Notes: a model not told the origin generated them from the sequence alone. DNA of 62,643 bases from Lachnospiraceae bacterium (GCA_017479285.1 JAFVCL010000058.1:1-62643), one strand, 5' to 3'. Counted from the stretch's first letter, positions 26,093 to 35,602 are shown. Numbers and translations are program-made.

Positions 26093-28036
26093 TCAGAGCT
26101 CGCCCGGTCGTGCAATGAAGTCGGGGTTTGAGATATAATCTTCGTGCTGTTTTGCCACGAAATCATAATCCTTGGCTTCATTGTAAAAGACCACTTCACA
26201 GATGTTGCCGACAAATGAGGGCTGGAATACATCGCCGCCGAGTAAGATAAGCTTTACAAAACGGTTTGTGGGCACATTGTCCATTATAAATGCAACCTCC
26301 CCGTTTACAAAGCTTATCGCCCGCTCGGTGCGGGCATTGTATGTGACCGTGTAGTGGTACCAGATGTTTTCCTGCAGGGTAAGAGCGACAAGATCGTACC
26401 ATCCGCTGACTTCCTTGGAATCCCGGATACGAAAGTCAGAGTGGGAGTCCGGAGACATGGGTATGATGCTGCAAAAGCCTGTTTCAAATTTTACATAGAG
26501 AGCACTGCTCCACATATGGTTTTCTTTGGGACGGATCCACATTGAGATGGTAAAGCTGTCGCTTACCATTATGTCGTTTGGTATTACTACGCAGTTATGC
26601 TGGAGAGGACCGCCGGGAAAGAAAAGCGATTTTGAATCTTTGAATATTCCGTCCTCGTACACAAGGCCTTCACCATTGATGGAGGCTTCTTTACTGCCGT
26701 CGGTGGTCTCCAGAGTGCCGTTAAGGGAGAAGTTGAAAAAGTCATTGGAGTCCGAGAGGTATTCCTCCGCATACCGCAGGAAGTCCTTTTCCGGCATGGG
26801 ATTGGAGTACAGAGGTCCCTGACCGAAGGAACAGCCGCAGGTCATGATAAAGTTGGACTGTTCTTCGTTGGAGACTCCGTCTGCAACGACATCAAGCTTA
26901 AGATCCTTGCAGAGGGATATTATATTTCTTATAACATTTCGTCCGCGCTCGGTGCCTGTGGATGTATTCACAAATTCATCATGCATTTTTACCGTATCTA
27001 CGGTTATGTTCTGGAGCATGCTGAGCGCGGAAAAACCGGAGCCGAAATCGGAAATCGATACACGGAAATTCTTATCGGTAAGAGAGGTGACCATTCTGGT
27101 CATCTCTTTATTGTCTTTTATAAATACGCTTTCCGAAAGCTCTATCTCAATCTCATCATGGGAAACTCAGTACCTGTTACAAAGAATACTCAGCCTTATC
27201 GGGAAGGTCTCATCAAAAAGCTGAAGCCTTGAAATCTTATAGGAGATGGGGAGATGCTCGTATTTTTCACCGACCCATGAGGCTTTGCGCTTGCAGATTT
27301 CCTCGAGAAGATACATATCAAGCTTTGCGGCAAATCCGTTTTTTTCAAAAATCGGAAGATATATTCTGGGCATACGGAGTCCGTCGATGGGATGTTTCCA
27401 GCGGGAAACTATCTCCGCACCGATGATCTGCATGGTGAGCATATTCATTCTCGGATGGTAGTAGGGAATTATCTGGCCCGAGGTAAGAGCGGTCTCCATA
27501 TCGGCTTCGATCTTAAAGATCAGCTTTTGCTCGGAATCGTCGCTCCTGTAAATGGAGTATCTGTTCTTTCCGCTGTTTTTTGCCTGGTACATAGCGGCGT
27601 CGCACTTGTTAAGAATGCTTCCAAGGTCCTTTCCGGACTCCTGATTGTACACGATTCCGATGCTGAGGGAAACGATGGAAAGAATGTCCTTTCTGAAGTC
27701 TATCTCCGGCATTGCGGACAGCATTTCGGCAGCAAGCTTTTTAAGATCCTCCTGGGAGTTTTTGCTTGCGTTAAAGATGACGACATATTCGTCCCCGCCT
27801 ATTCTTGATGTGAAATTATTGGACTTTGTAAATATAAGATCACTGATCTTCTGTAGAAGCAGATCGCCGTTATTATGCCCGTAGACATCGTTTACACGCT
27901 TGAAATTATCAATGTCTATAAACATCGCATGGATACCTGTCTTGGGCGGGAGAGCATCGTAAAAATCATAGAGACCCCGCCTGTTGGCAAGCCCGGTCAG
28001 ATAATCGGTCTGTGATGGATTAAGCTCGTAGGTCAT
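26093..28036 (-). pseudogene. GGDEF-EAL-LamG protein with internal UGA
   Basis: One 647-codon frame from ATG 28036 is broken only by TGA at 27167-27169 (codon 290). It contains a GGDEF domain (DYLTGLANR, with GGDEY at 80-84), an EAL domain in which the EAL triplet reads EIV (GAEIVSRWKH), the DDFG motif reads SDFG and the EGV motif reads DGV, then a C-terminal LamG/concanavalin-like domain (FTISMWIRPKENHMW to GNICEVVFYNEAKDYDF). No membrane span or signal peptide is seen, so a sugar-binding fold appears to be cytoplasmic. The cyclase may work. The phosphodiesterase looks inactive and may only bind c-di-GMP. The UGA sits in a variable stretch before IEIELSES. The gene converges on the lipoprotein gene with no gap between stops. 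Confidence 0.75.
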
Positions 28037-28149
28037 TTGAATTACCCCATTAAGTATATACATATAGATAGTAGTATTTTATCATATATATCCCATGATA
28101 GCTATTTCATTTTTTGCTTGATTTTCGTCTTTGTAAGCACTTATACAAT

Positions 28150-28181
28150 ATTTACAAATATTTCGCTGAAATACTGTAAAT
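28150..28181. promoter_or_regulatory. long inverted repeat in divergent promoter region
   Basis: ATTTACAAATATTTC (28150-28164) and GAAATACTGTAAAT (28168-28181) form a near-perfect palindrome around GCT. Its position between divergent genes suggests a dimeric regulator site. The regulator is unknown. Confidence 0.5.
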
Positions 28182-28188
28182 ATGCTTG

Positions 28189-28204
28189 TGGAAACGGTTG
28201 CGCA
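28189..28204. promoter_or_regulatory. LacI/GalR-type operator candidate
   Basis: TGGAAACGGTTGCGCA has half-sites TGGAAAC and GTTGCGCA around a central G, in the style of LacI-family or cre sites (TGNAANCGNTTNCA). It lies 78 bp before the GH53 start, so sugar control is plausible. Confidence 0.45.
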
Positions 28205-28281
28205 AATATGGTAACATACAATAGTCTTACTAAAGAAATCTGTTAAACAGTTGCTTTTTCAGACAGGAAGGTGGAAGTAAA

Positions 28282-30318
28282 ATGATCGAAAAGACGATGT
28301 TTGGAAACAAAAAGCCGGGAAGGACACTGAAAAAAGTTTTAAGCATTTCAATTGCGGCCGCGCTATGCTGTGCGGGTCTTGCGGGCTGCTCGGGAGTGGG
28401 AAACGGCGCTGCTTCCGGTGGGCAGACGGGTGGAGAGGATACGGCAGCGGCCGGCGGAGAGGGAGTCTTTGTTGCCCCGATAGCGGGGATAGAGGAATCC
28501 TTTATCCGCGGTATGGACATTTCGAGTGTTTTGACAGAGGAGGCCAGCGGAGTAAAGTATTATGACGCCGCCGGGAATGAAGAGGATCTTTTTAAAATAC
28601 TTTCCGATAACGGGGTTAATTATATCCGTGTAAGAGTGTGGAACGATCCGTATGACAAGGACGGGAACGGGTACGGCGGAGGAAACAATGACGCCGCTGC
28701 TGCCGCGGAGATAGGAAGGCGCGCGGCGGAAAACGGAATGAAGCTGAATGTTGATTTCCATTATTCCGATTTCTGGGCGGACCCCGCAAAGCAGATGTGC
28801 CCCAAGGCATGGGAAGGAATGGATGTGTCGGAAAAGGCATCTGCACTGTATGATTATACCGTGGAGAGTCTTAAGACAATTCTTGCTGCGGGCGCCGATG
28901 TAGGCATGGTGCAGATAGGCAACGAGATAAACAACGGAATGGCCGGCGAAACAAAGGACGGGGATGTGCTTGAGCTTTTAAAGCAGGGTTCAAAGGCTGT
29001 CCGGGATGTATCTGCAGAGTATGGTAAGGATATTAAGATCGCCGTACATTTTACCAATGTCGATGCATCTACGAATATCATTAAAAAGGCTAAATATTTC
29101 GAGACCAACGAGCTTGATTATGATATTTACGGTATTTCATATTATTCCTTCTGGCACGGCTCGGTGGAGCATATGAAGGAGACAATGGATTATGTAAAGA
29201 AAATCTACAACAAGGATGTATGCGTGCTTGAGACATCATTCCCCTATACTGATGAGGATGGGGACTGCTCCGGAAACAGCGTAAATGCGGGAGATATCGT
29301 AGGGGACTATATCTGCAGTCCCCAGAGTCAGGCAAATGCGGTCTGGGATGTGATGAAGGCTATGGCGGATATCGGAGGACTCGGGGTATTTTACTGGGAG
29401 AGCGCATGGCTTCCCGTCGGAACCGAATATGAATCAAATATGGAAATCTGGACAAGGGAAGGCTCCGGATGGGCGAGTAAATACGCGGCTGCCTATGACC
29501 CCGATGATGCGGGAAGATATTACGGCGGAAGCTCATGGGATAACCAGGCATTCTTTGACTTTGAGGGAAAGCTGCTTGATTCAATTTCCGTATTCAATTA
29601 CGAGTATTTAAAGAACGGCAAAGAGGCGGAGCCGAAGCTTGAATTTACCAAGGATTGTGTTGTGGAGCTCTCACAGGGAGAGCAGCTTGTGATGCCCGAA
29701 GGTGTTGAGGGAGTGTACAATGATCGCTCGCTTAACCGTGTTATCCCCACCGAGTGGAACGAAGAAGAGCTTGCGGCCATCGATGTTAATTCCGGAGGAG
29801 AGCATACCGTAAGCGGTATCACACAGGACGGAGATACGGTTTTTGCGACCGTAAAGGTGGGATACGCAAATCTTCTTGCAAATCCAGGTTTTGAGGATAC
29901 AAATGTTATATGGGAGGTGGGTTATGATATGTCTGTAAATCCGACAGATGTTCAGAACAAGGCCTCTGATGCGCTTGTGGGGGATAAGGCCTTCCATTGG
30001 TGGAACGGAACTCACGAGCAGGTATTCTGGGTGGAGCAGACGATCAAGGCTCCGGACGACGGCACATACAGCGCCTTTGGAAATATCCAGGGCGGTGATG
30101 TGGGAGATAACTGCGTAATAAAGTTTTATGTAAAGGTCAACGGGGAGGAGGCTGCCACAGATGAATCCGTGAGCCTTACAGGATGGGCTGAGTGGAAGAA
30201 GGCTGCGGTTTCCGGAGTTTCCGCATCCGCAGGGGATGATATAACCGTCGGCATGTATGTAAGCTGTGCTGCCGGCGGCTGGGGAACCATGGATGAGTTC
30301 TGCCTGTACAAGGACTGA
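28282..30318 (+). CDS. GH53 endo-beta-1,4-galactanase lipoprotein
   Basis: A 678-residue secreted enzyme that cuts the beta-1,4-galactan side chains of pectin. The signal peptide ends in lipobox LAGC (Cys36), followed by a Gly/Ala linker. The GH53 barrel runs from about 70 to 420: GVNYIRVRVWNDPYD, DFHYSDFWADPAKQ, acid/base Glu215 in QIGNEINNG, nucleophile Glu317 in VCVLETSFPYT, and GVFYWESAWLPVG. A Big_4-like Ig segment (about 450-530, DRSLNRVIPTEWN) and a carbohydrate-binding beta-sandwich (ANLLANPGFEDTNV to the end, CBM61-like) complete it. The upstream LacI-type site suggests repression without substrate. ATG 28282 has GGAAGGTGGAAG in front. Confidence 0.93.
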   Translation: MIEKTMFGNKKPGRTLKKVLSISIAAALCCAGLAGCSGVGNGAASGGQTGGEDTAAAGGEGVFVAPIAGIEESFIRGMDISSVLTEEASGVKYYDAAGNEEDLFKILSDNGVNYIRVRVWNDPYDKDGNGYGGGNNDAAAAAEIGRRAAENGMKLNVDFHYSDFWADPAKQMCPKAWEGMDVSEKASALYDYTVESLKTILAAGADVGMVQIGNEINNGMAGETKDGDVLELLKQGSKAVRDVSAEYGKDIKIAVHFTNVDASTNIIKKAKYFETNELDYDIYGISYYSFWHGSVEHMKETMDYVKKIYNKDVCVLETSFPYTDEDGDCSGNSVNAGDIVGDYICSPQSQANAVWDVMKAMADIGGLGVFYWESAWLPVGTEYESNMEIWTREGSGWASKYAAAYDPDDAGRYYGGSSWDNQAFFDFEGKLLDSISVFNYEYLKNGKEAEPKLEFTKDCVVELSQGEQLVMPEGVEGVYNDRSLNRVIPTEWNEEELAAIDVNSGGEHTVSGITQDGDTVFATVKVGYANLLANPGFEDTNVIWEVGYDMSVNPTDVQNKASDALVGDKAFHWWNGTHEQVFWVEQTIKAPDDGTYSAFGNIQGGDVGDNCVIKFYVKVNGEEAATDESVSLTGWAEWKKAAVSGVSASAGDDITVGMYVSCAAGGWGTMDEFCLYKD

Positions 30319-30350
30319 ACATTACCATAAAGCTCAATCAATAAAAAAAT

Positions 30351-30497
30351 GGAGCAAGTGATATAGTATTCACAAGCGGACCGTAAGGAGCCGCCGGTAC
30401 TTATCGAACGCGAACAAAGTGATGCGTGAGATTAGTACCGCTGCGTGCGACGCAGAGCGAGAGCGTGTCCGCGGTGAATTACTATATTACTTGCTCC
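30351..30497. ncRNA. 147-nt nested palindrome, candidate structured RNA or repeat element
   Basis: The outer 31-nt arms at 30351-30381 and 30467-30497 (ends GGAGCAAGT and ACTTGCTCC) pair almost fully. Inside, CGGTACT (30395-30401) pairs with AGTACCG (30434-30440), and this stem continues as ATC/GAT and ACGC/GCGT separated by opposed GA dinucleotides. TGCGT-GCG-ACGCA (30442-30454) forms a separate hairpin. The element fills the space between converging genes and is more GC-rich than its flanks. No protein frame is plausible. It could be a MITE-like repeat, a structured RNA or an elaborate bidirectional terminator. I do not recognise a named family. Confidence 0.6.
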
Positions 30498-30516
30498 TGT
30501 TTATAGATATATTATT

Positions 30517-31662
30517 TTATATATGACTCTTTACAGCCTCAGCCACAAGCTCGGCAACCTTCGGGTTGAAGGCAGCAGGCATAACATTGTCCTCGTTAAG
30601 CTCATCTTCAGGAACGAGGGAAGCGATTGCTTCGGCAGCGGCAAGCTTCATCTCCTCGGTGATCTGGGGAGCGCGTCCCTCGAGGGCTCCTTTAAAGATT
30701 CCGGGGAAAGCAACGACATTGTTTACCTGGTTGGGGAAGTCGCTTCTTCCGGTTCCAACGATTCTTGCTCCTGCCTTCTTTGCGATGTCCGGCATGATCT
30801 CGGGAACGGGATTTGAGAGGGCGAAGATTATCGCATCCTTGTTCATGCTCTTAACCATGTCCCCGGTTACAACTCCGGGTGCGGAGACACCTACGAAGAT
30901 ATCCGCTCCGACCATCGCGTCCGCAAGGGAGCCGTGCTTATCCTCAAGATTTGTGACCTCGCACATTTCCTTCTTGATCCAGTTGTTTGCATTATCCTTT
31001 GCAACGATTCCCTTGCTGTCGCAGATAATGATATGCTTGAAGCCGTATCTTAAAAGGAGCTTTGAGATTGCTATTCCGGCACTTCCGGCTCCGTTAACGA
31101 CGATCCTGCAATCCTCCTTTTTCTTTCCGATTATCTTTAATGAATTTATTATTCCGGCAAGTACCACGATGGCTGTTCCGTGCTGGTCGTCATGAAATAC
31201 GGGGATGTCAAGAGTCTCCTTCAGGCGCTGCTCGATCTCGAAGCAGCGGGGAGCTGAGATGTCCTCAAGGTTTATTCCGCAGAATGTCGGAGCAAGGTAG
31301 GTAACCGCCTTTATGATCTCCTCCGTATCCTGGGTGTCAAGGCAGATGGGGACTGCGTTTACGCCTCCGAATTCCTTGAAGAGAACGGCTTTACCCTCCA
31401 TAACGGGCATTGCGGCGTGAGGTCCGATATTTCCAAGACCCAGTACCGCACTTCCGTCGGAAACGACTGCGACTGTATTGGATTTCCAGGTGTACCTGTA
31501 GGCAGCCTCCTTGTCCTTGGCAATCACGCGGCAGGGCTCTGCAACCCCCGGAGTATAAGCGATTGAAAGGTCGGTGGGATTCTTGACGGGAGCCTTTGAT
31601 ACGGTCTCTAATTTTCCGCCCCATTCCTCATGCTTTTTAAGTGCGATTTCATTGACATCCAT
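30517..31662 (-). CDS. NAD(P)-dependent malic enzyme
   Basis: A 381-residue malic enzyme that converts malate to pyruvate and CO2. Signatures are SIAYTPGVAEPCR, AVVSDGSAVLGLGNIGP, PVMEGKAVLFKEF, the metal site EDISAPRCFEIE, PVFHDDQHGTAIV, the dinucleotide fold VVNGAGSAGIAI and ALSNPVPEI. It is the short bacterial form without a phosphotransacetylase domain. The start is ATG 31662 with AAGGAG eight bases upstream; a longer frame from 31734 would begin upstream of that site. It is monocistronic, facing the GH53 gene across the palindromic element. Confidence 0.95.
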   Translation of the reverse strand: MDVNEIALKKHEEWGGKLETVSKAPVKNPTDLSIAYTPGVAEPCRVIAKDKEAAYRYTWKSNTVAVVSDGSAVLGLGNIGPHAAMPVMEGKAVLFKEFGGVNAVPICLDTQDTEEIIKAVTYLAPTFCGINLEDISAPRCFEIEQRLKETLDIPVFHDDQHGTAIVVLAGIINSLKIIGKKKEDCRIVVNGAGSAGIAISKLLLRYGFKHIIICDSKGIVAKDNANNWIKKEMCEVTNLEDKHGSLADAMVGADIFVGVSAPGVVTGDMVKSMNKDAIIFALSNPVPEIMPDIAKKAGARIVGTGRSDFPNQVNNVVAFPGIFKGALEGRAPQITEEMKLAAAEAIASLVPEDELNEDNVMPAAFNPKVAELVAEAVKSHI

Positions 31663-31840
31663 TTTAGTTCTCCTTATTAATAAAAATATATCTGTTATCG
31701 TGCCGAAAACACATTTTCCCCGAAAGTATAGCATAAATCGGAGGTTAAAAAAACATCGGATTTCGTATTTTTATAAATAACAGGTAAATAATATATACTA
31801 AAACTTGAAAAAAAGCCGTAAAAATCATAAAATAGTGTCT

Positions 31841-32926
31841 ATGAGAAAATTTGTAAGAGTATTAAAAATATTTGGTATAGTTTTAGGCAGTCTGCTTGTT
31901 TTGGCGATTGCCTATGTTTTGTATGTCTTTATAGATTATCACAGGCTCGAGGATCATCTTGCGGTGGAGGTGGATGCCGCAAAGGTGGGTCCCGTAATTC
32001 AGGCCATCACTCCCGGAGATGAGCTGACCGCAGTCTCTTATAATATCGGTTTCGGTGCTTATGATCCTGAATTTACCTTCTTTATGGACGGGGGAAGAAG
32101 CTCATGGGCAAAAAGCAGGGACAGCGTATTGGGGCTTGTTAACGGAGCAGGCGATCTCGCCATGAGCTTTGACCCTGATTTTGTACTTTTCCAGGAGATA
32201 GATTTTGATTCGACGAGATCATACCATATTGACCAGTACGAGCTTCTCCGCGATAAATATGCGGACTACGATTCCGTACTCGGCATAAATTACGATTCGC
32301 CTTTTCTTTTCTACCCCTTTTACCAGCCCCATGGCGCGAGCAGGGCAGGTGTCGGTACATTCAGCCGCTATGGTATAACAGCCTGCGAGAGAAGAAGCCT
32401 GCCAATCTCCGGGGGATTGTCAAAGTTTGTTGACCTTGACAGGTGTTATACGGTAAGCCGGGTTCCGGTATCAAACGGAAAAGAGCTTATACTTATAAAT
32501 GTTCATATGTCGGCCTACGGCAGCTCACCGGAGATCCGTGAGGGTCAGACGGAAATGCTTAAAGAAGAGCTTGAGAAGGAGTACGAGGCGGGTAATTATG
32601 TGATCGTGGGAGGGGATTTTAACCATGATCTAAAGCTTGCCGAGGATATGGAGACATATTCCTGGGCGCATTATTATGACAGGTCCAAGATACCGGAGCA
32701 CTTCAGCTTTGTTATCGATTTCTTCTCCGATAAGGAGAAGGCCAAAATGCCTGACACCTGCAGGGATGCGGGGGTCGTGTACGATCCGGAAACCACATAT
32801 ACGGTAACCCTTGACGGATTTATCGTATCGGACAATGTAAAGGTACTAAGCTACGAAAACTATGAAGAGAGCTTCCTTTATTCGGATCACGATCCTGTGA
32901 TCATGTCCTTTATGCTTGAGGGTTAA
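31841..32926 (+). CDS. membrane-anchored endonuclease/exonuclease/phosphatase-fold protein
   Basis: About 361 residues from ATG 31841 (a TTG at 31805 would add 12 basic residues; neither has a good ribosome site). One N-terminal span (VLKIFGIVLGSLLVLAIAYVL) is followed by an EEP domain. ISYNIG-like AVSYNIGFGAYDP, QEIDFDS, VNVHMSAYG-like NVHMSAYG, VGGDFNHDL and SDHDPVI supply the metal and catalytic residues. The domain should face outside. The family covers nucleases, sphingomyelinases and inositol phosphatases. A lipid- or nucleic-acid-phosphodiesterase role is possible, but the substrate is open. Confidence 0.8.
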   Translation: MRKFVRVLKIFGIVLGSLLVLAIAYVLYVFIDYHRLEDHLAVEVDAAKVGPVIQAITPGDELTAVSYNIGFGAYDPEFTFFMDGGRSSWAKSRDSVLGLVNGAGDLAMSFDPDFVLFQEIDFDSTRSYHIDQYELLRDKYADYDSVLGINYDSPFLFYPFYQPHGASRAGVGTFSRYGITACERRSLPISGGLSKFVDLDRCYTVSRVPVSNGKELILINVHMSAYGSSPEIREGQTEMLKEELEKEYEAGNYVIVGGDFNHDLKLAEDMETYSWAHYYDRSKIPEHFSFVIDFFSDKEKAKMPDTCRDAGVVYDPETTYTVTLDGFIVSDNVKVLSYENYEESFLYSDHDPVIMSFMLEG

Positions 32927-33006
32927 ATGCTCTTTTTCGGGTATTTATCCATGGGCGGAAAAAGGTTTTGGAATTGCGGATATAATGATTTTTTTGGAGT
33001 ATTAAA

Positions 33007-33558
33007 ATGAGAATTGGAATGGGATATGATGTACACCGTCTCTGCGATGACAGGAAGATGATAATAGGCGGTGTTGAGATACCTTATGAAAAGGGTCTGC
33101 TTGGACACTCGGATGCGGATGTTCTTTTGCATGCAATAATGGATGCGCTTTTAGGGGCGGCTGCGCTGGGTGATCTCGGGAAGCATTTTCCGGATACGGA
33201 TCCCGCGTACAAAGGGATATCCTCCCTTGACCTTTTAAGTCATGTTAAAGGCCTGATCGAGGAGGCCGGATATGCAGTCGCAAATATTGATGCGACAATA
33301 ATAGCCCAGGCTCCCAAGATGAGACCCTATATAGATGACATGCGAAAGAATATCGCCGATACGCTGGGTATAAATATGGACCAGGTAAATGTCAAGGCCA
33401 CGACAGAGGAGGGCCTTGGATTTACGGGAAGCGGAGAGGGTATTTCCTCACAGGCGGGATGTCTTATAGAGAGTGTTTATGATTATTCGCAGCTAAGCGC
33501 GGTATATGGAAATGCAAGCGCCGGAGGCTGCCCGGGGTGTAAGGGGTGCGGTTTATGA
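33007..33558 (+). CDS. ispF: 2-C-methyl-D-erythritol 2,4-cyclodiphosphate synthase
   Basis: The MEP-pathway enzyme that closes CDP-ME-2-phosphate to the cyclic diphosphate. Metal ligands Asp8, His10 and His42 lie in GYDVHRL and [19 protein letters not shown]; the C-terminal active-site run is [17 protein letters not shown]. The protein is 183 residues, about 25 longer than usual, because of a tail that ends in [11 protein letters not shown] with three cysteines. The tail could bind metal or be redox-sensitive. It shares an isoprenoid role with dxs and ispA further along the window. ATG 33007 follows TTGGAGT. Confidence 0.95.
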   Translation: MRIGMGYDVHRLCDDRKMIIGGVEIPYEKGLLGHSDADVLLHAIMDALLGAAALGDLGKHFPDTDPAYKGISSLDLLSHVKGLIEEAGYAVANIDATIIAQAPKMRPYIDDMRKNIADTLGINMDQVNVKATTEEGLGFTGSGEGISSQAGCLIESVYDYSQLSAVYGNASAGGCPGCKGCGL

Positions 33559-33568
33559 TCTGTTAAAT

Positions 33569-33599
33569 CCTTTTACGGCGGGATTCCTGCCGGTAAAGG
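33569..33599 (+). other. leader hairpin before cysS
   Basis: CCTTTTACGGC (33569-33579) pairs with GCCGGTAAAGG (33589-33599) apart from two central mismatches. No T-run follows, so it is not a terminator. It lies in the 116-bp gap between ispF and cysS, and no T-box is visible. Confidence 0.35.
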
Positions 33600-33674
33600 G
33601 CGAGCAGAAAGAGAAAGATTAACCCCCTTCATTAAAGTAAATGATCGGGAACAATAACCACAAGGAGACAAACC

Positions 33675-35087
33675 ATGAATATATATAACACATTGACAAA
33701 GAAGGTTGAGGAATTTAAACCCAACGAGCCCGGGAAGGTCGCGATGTATACCTGCTGACCTACCGTTTATCATTTTGCCCACATCGGAAACTTAAGAACC
33801 TACATTATGGAGGATGTCCTTGAGAAGATCCTCCGTTACAGCGGATATGATGTTAAAAGAGTAATGAATATCACTGATGTGGGACACCTTTCATCGGATG
33901 CGGACACCGGCGAGGACAAGATGCTTAAGGGGGCAAAGCGTGAACATAAGACCGTAATGGAGATCGCGAAGTTTTATACCGACGCGTTTATGAGCGACTG
34001 CGCCAAGTTAAACATCAAGACCCCCGATGTTGTTGAGCCCGCGACAAACTGCATCTCCGAGTTTATCAACATGATAGATAAGCTTCTTGAAAAGGGTTAT
34101 GCATACAAAGCGGGCGAGAACATATATTTTGATACATCAAAGCTTGACAACTATTATGTGTTCGGAAATCAGAGCGAGGACGATCTTAAAGTCGCTGTTA
34201 GGGAAGATGTATCCGAAGATACCAACAAGAGAAACAAGAATGATTTTGTCCTCTGGTTTACCAAGTCCAAATTCGAGGATCAGGCTCTTAAGTGGGACAG
34301 CCCATGGGGAGTCGGATATCCCGGGTGGCATATAGAGTGCTCATGCATAAGCATGAAGCATCTCGGAGAGAGGATGGACATACACTGCGGAGGGGTGGAC
34401 AATATATTCCCCCACCATACCAACGAAATCGCACAGAGCGAATCATATCTGGGACATAAATGGTGCAATTACTGGTTCCATGTTCACCATTTAAACGATG
34501 AGACCGGAAAGATGAGTAAGAGCAAGGGCGAGTTCCTCACGGTATCACTCCTTGAGGAAAAGGGCTACGATCCCCTTGCGTACAGATTTTTTGCACTCCA
34601 GTCCCATTACCGGAAGCCCCTTACCTTCTCATACGATGCGCTGGACCAGGCTTCCTCGACCTTTAAAAAATTAAAGAACAAGATCCTTGCGATTCCAAGC
34701 GATGGCGATGTTGACGAGGCTGTGGTTAAAGAGTGGCACGATAAATTCGCCGACACGGTGGGAAATGATGTAAATACCGCCATGGGCATTACTCTTCTTT
34801 ATGATGTGCTAAAGGAGGATATCGGAGGCGCTACCAAGCGCGCGATCATCGATGATATGGACTATGTGCTCAGCCTTGATCTGTTAAGCGAAGGCAAAGA
34901 GGGCGCCGGAAGCGGAGCGGACGCGGATGAGGAACTGACCGCTTTCGTGGAGGCAAAGATAGAGGAGCGCAGGGAAGCAAAAAAGGCAAAGGATTTTGCG
35001 AAGGCGGATGCGATAAGAGAGGAGCTTCTCTCCAAAGGGATCGTAATAGAGGATACCCGGGAGGGGGTAAAGTGGCACAGGGCTTAA
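33675..35087 (+). CDS. cysS: cysteine--tRNA ligase with in-frame UGA at codon 28
   Basis: A class I synthetase of 470 codons that charges tRNA-Cys. The frame from ATG 33675 (AAGGAGACA upstream) is intact except for TGA at 33756-33758. This falls inside the motif normally read CGPTVYxxxHIGN: here MYTC, then UGA, then PTVYHFAHIGN. Cys27 is a zinc ligand and residue 28 is normally an invariant Gly. Other landmarks are intact: IECSC and HHTNEIAQSE (zinc and Cys binding) and KMSKS near residue 279. No other damage is seen, so the product is probably made, by selenocysteine insertion, by another readthrough, or because the base is miscalled. Restarting at 33807 would remove HIGN and the zinc ligand and could not give an active enzyme. 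It leads the cysS-mrnC-rlmB-sigH block. Confidence 0.85.
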
Positions 35088-35097
35088 ACGAGGCAGT

Positions 35098-35571
35098 ATG
35101 GCGGATACAAGGGATTTAGACAGAGAAGATAGGACACTTCTTGACAATATCAAGGAGACCTTCGCCTGCGGGGAAAAGGATGTTACAGCCTACTCCCCGC
35201 TCGCTTTGGCTTATATAGGCGATGATATTTACGATGTTATTGTAAGGACGGTAGCGGTAGAACGGGCAAACAGACCGGCAAACGAGCTCCACAAGGAAGC
35301 TGTAAAATATGTAAAAGCGGAGGCCCAGGCTCGGACGGTGGAGACCTTGCTGAAAACGGATTTTTTAACCGATGAGGAAAAGGATATCTACAAAAGAGGG
35401 CGAAACGCCAAGTCCTATACAAAGGCAAAAAATGCAAGCGTGACGGATTACCGGAAGGCCACGGGCTTTGAAACTGTTCTCGGATATTTATATCTCAAGG
35501 GACGGCAGGACAGAGTTGTGGAGATAGTAAAAAAGACTATGGAACTTATCGAGGGCGGAGAGACAGTCTGA
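35098..35571 (+). CDS. mrnC: mini-ribonuclease 3
   Basis: A 157-residue RNase III catalytic domain without a dsRNA-binding domain. It matures the ends of 23S rRNA in Firmicutes. LALAYIGDDIYDVIVR carries the acidic metal ligands, and the second helix KRGRNAKSYTKAKNASVTDYRKATGFE has the conserved basic run and Glu. It starts 10 bp after cysS, the usual place for this gene, and is followed by rlmB. Confidence 0.95.
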   Translation: MADTRDLDREDRTLLDNIKETFACGEKDVTAYSPLALAYIGDDIYDVIVRTVAVERANRPANELHKEAVKYVKAEAQARTVETLLKTDFLTDEEKDIYKRGRNAKSYTKAKNASVTDYRKATGFETVLGYLYLKGRQDRVVEIVKKTMELIEGGETV

Positions 35572-35602
35572 AACTTGCTTACATAAAAGAAGGAAAGTAA
35601 CC

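Noticed and set aside
33559-33674. T-box leader for cysS
   Set aside because: The gap is too short, and there is no T-box sequence or terminator/antiterminator pair.
33756-33758. Global UGA reassignment to Gly or Trp
   Set aside because: Many intact genes here end in TGA at the expected family length, and Gly uses GGN throughout.
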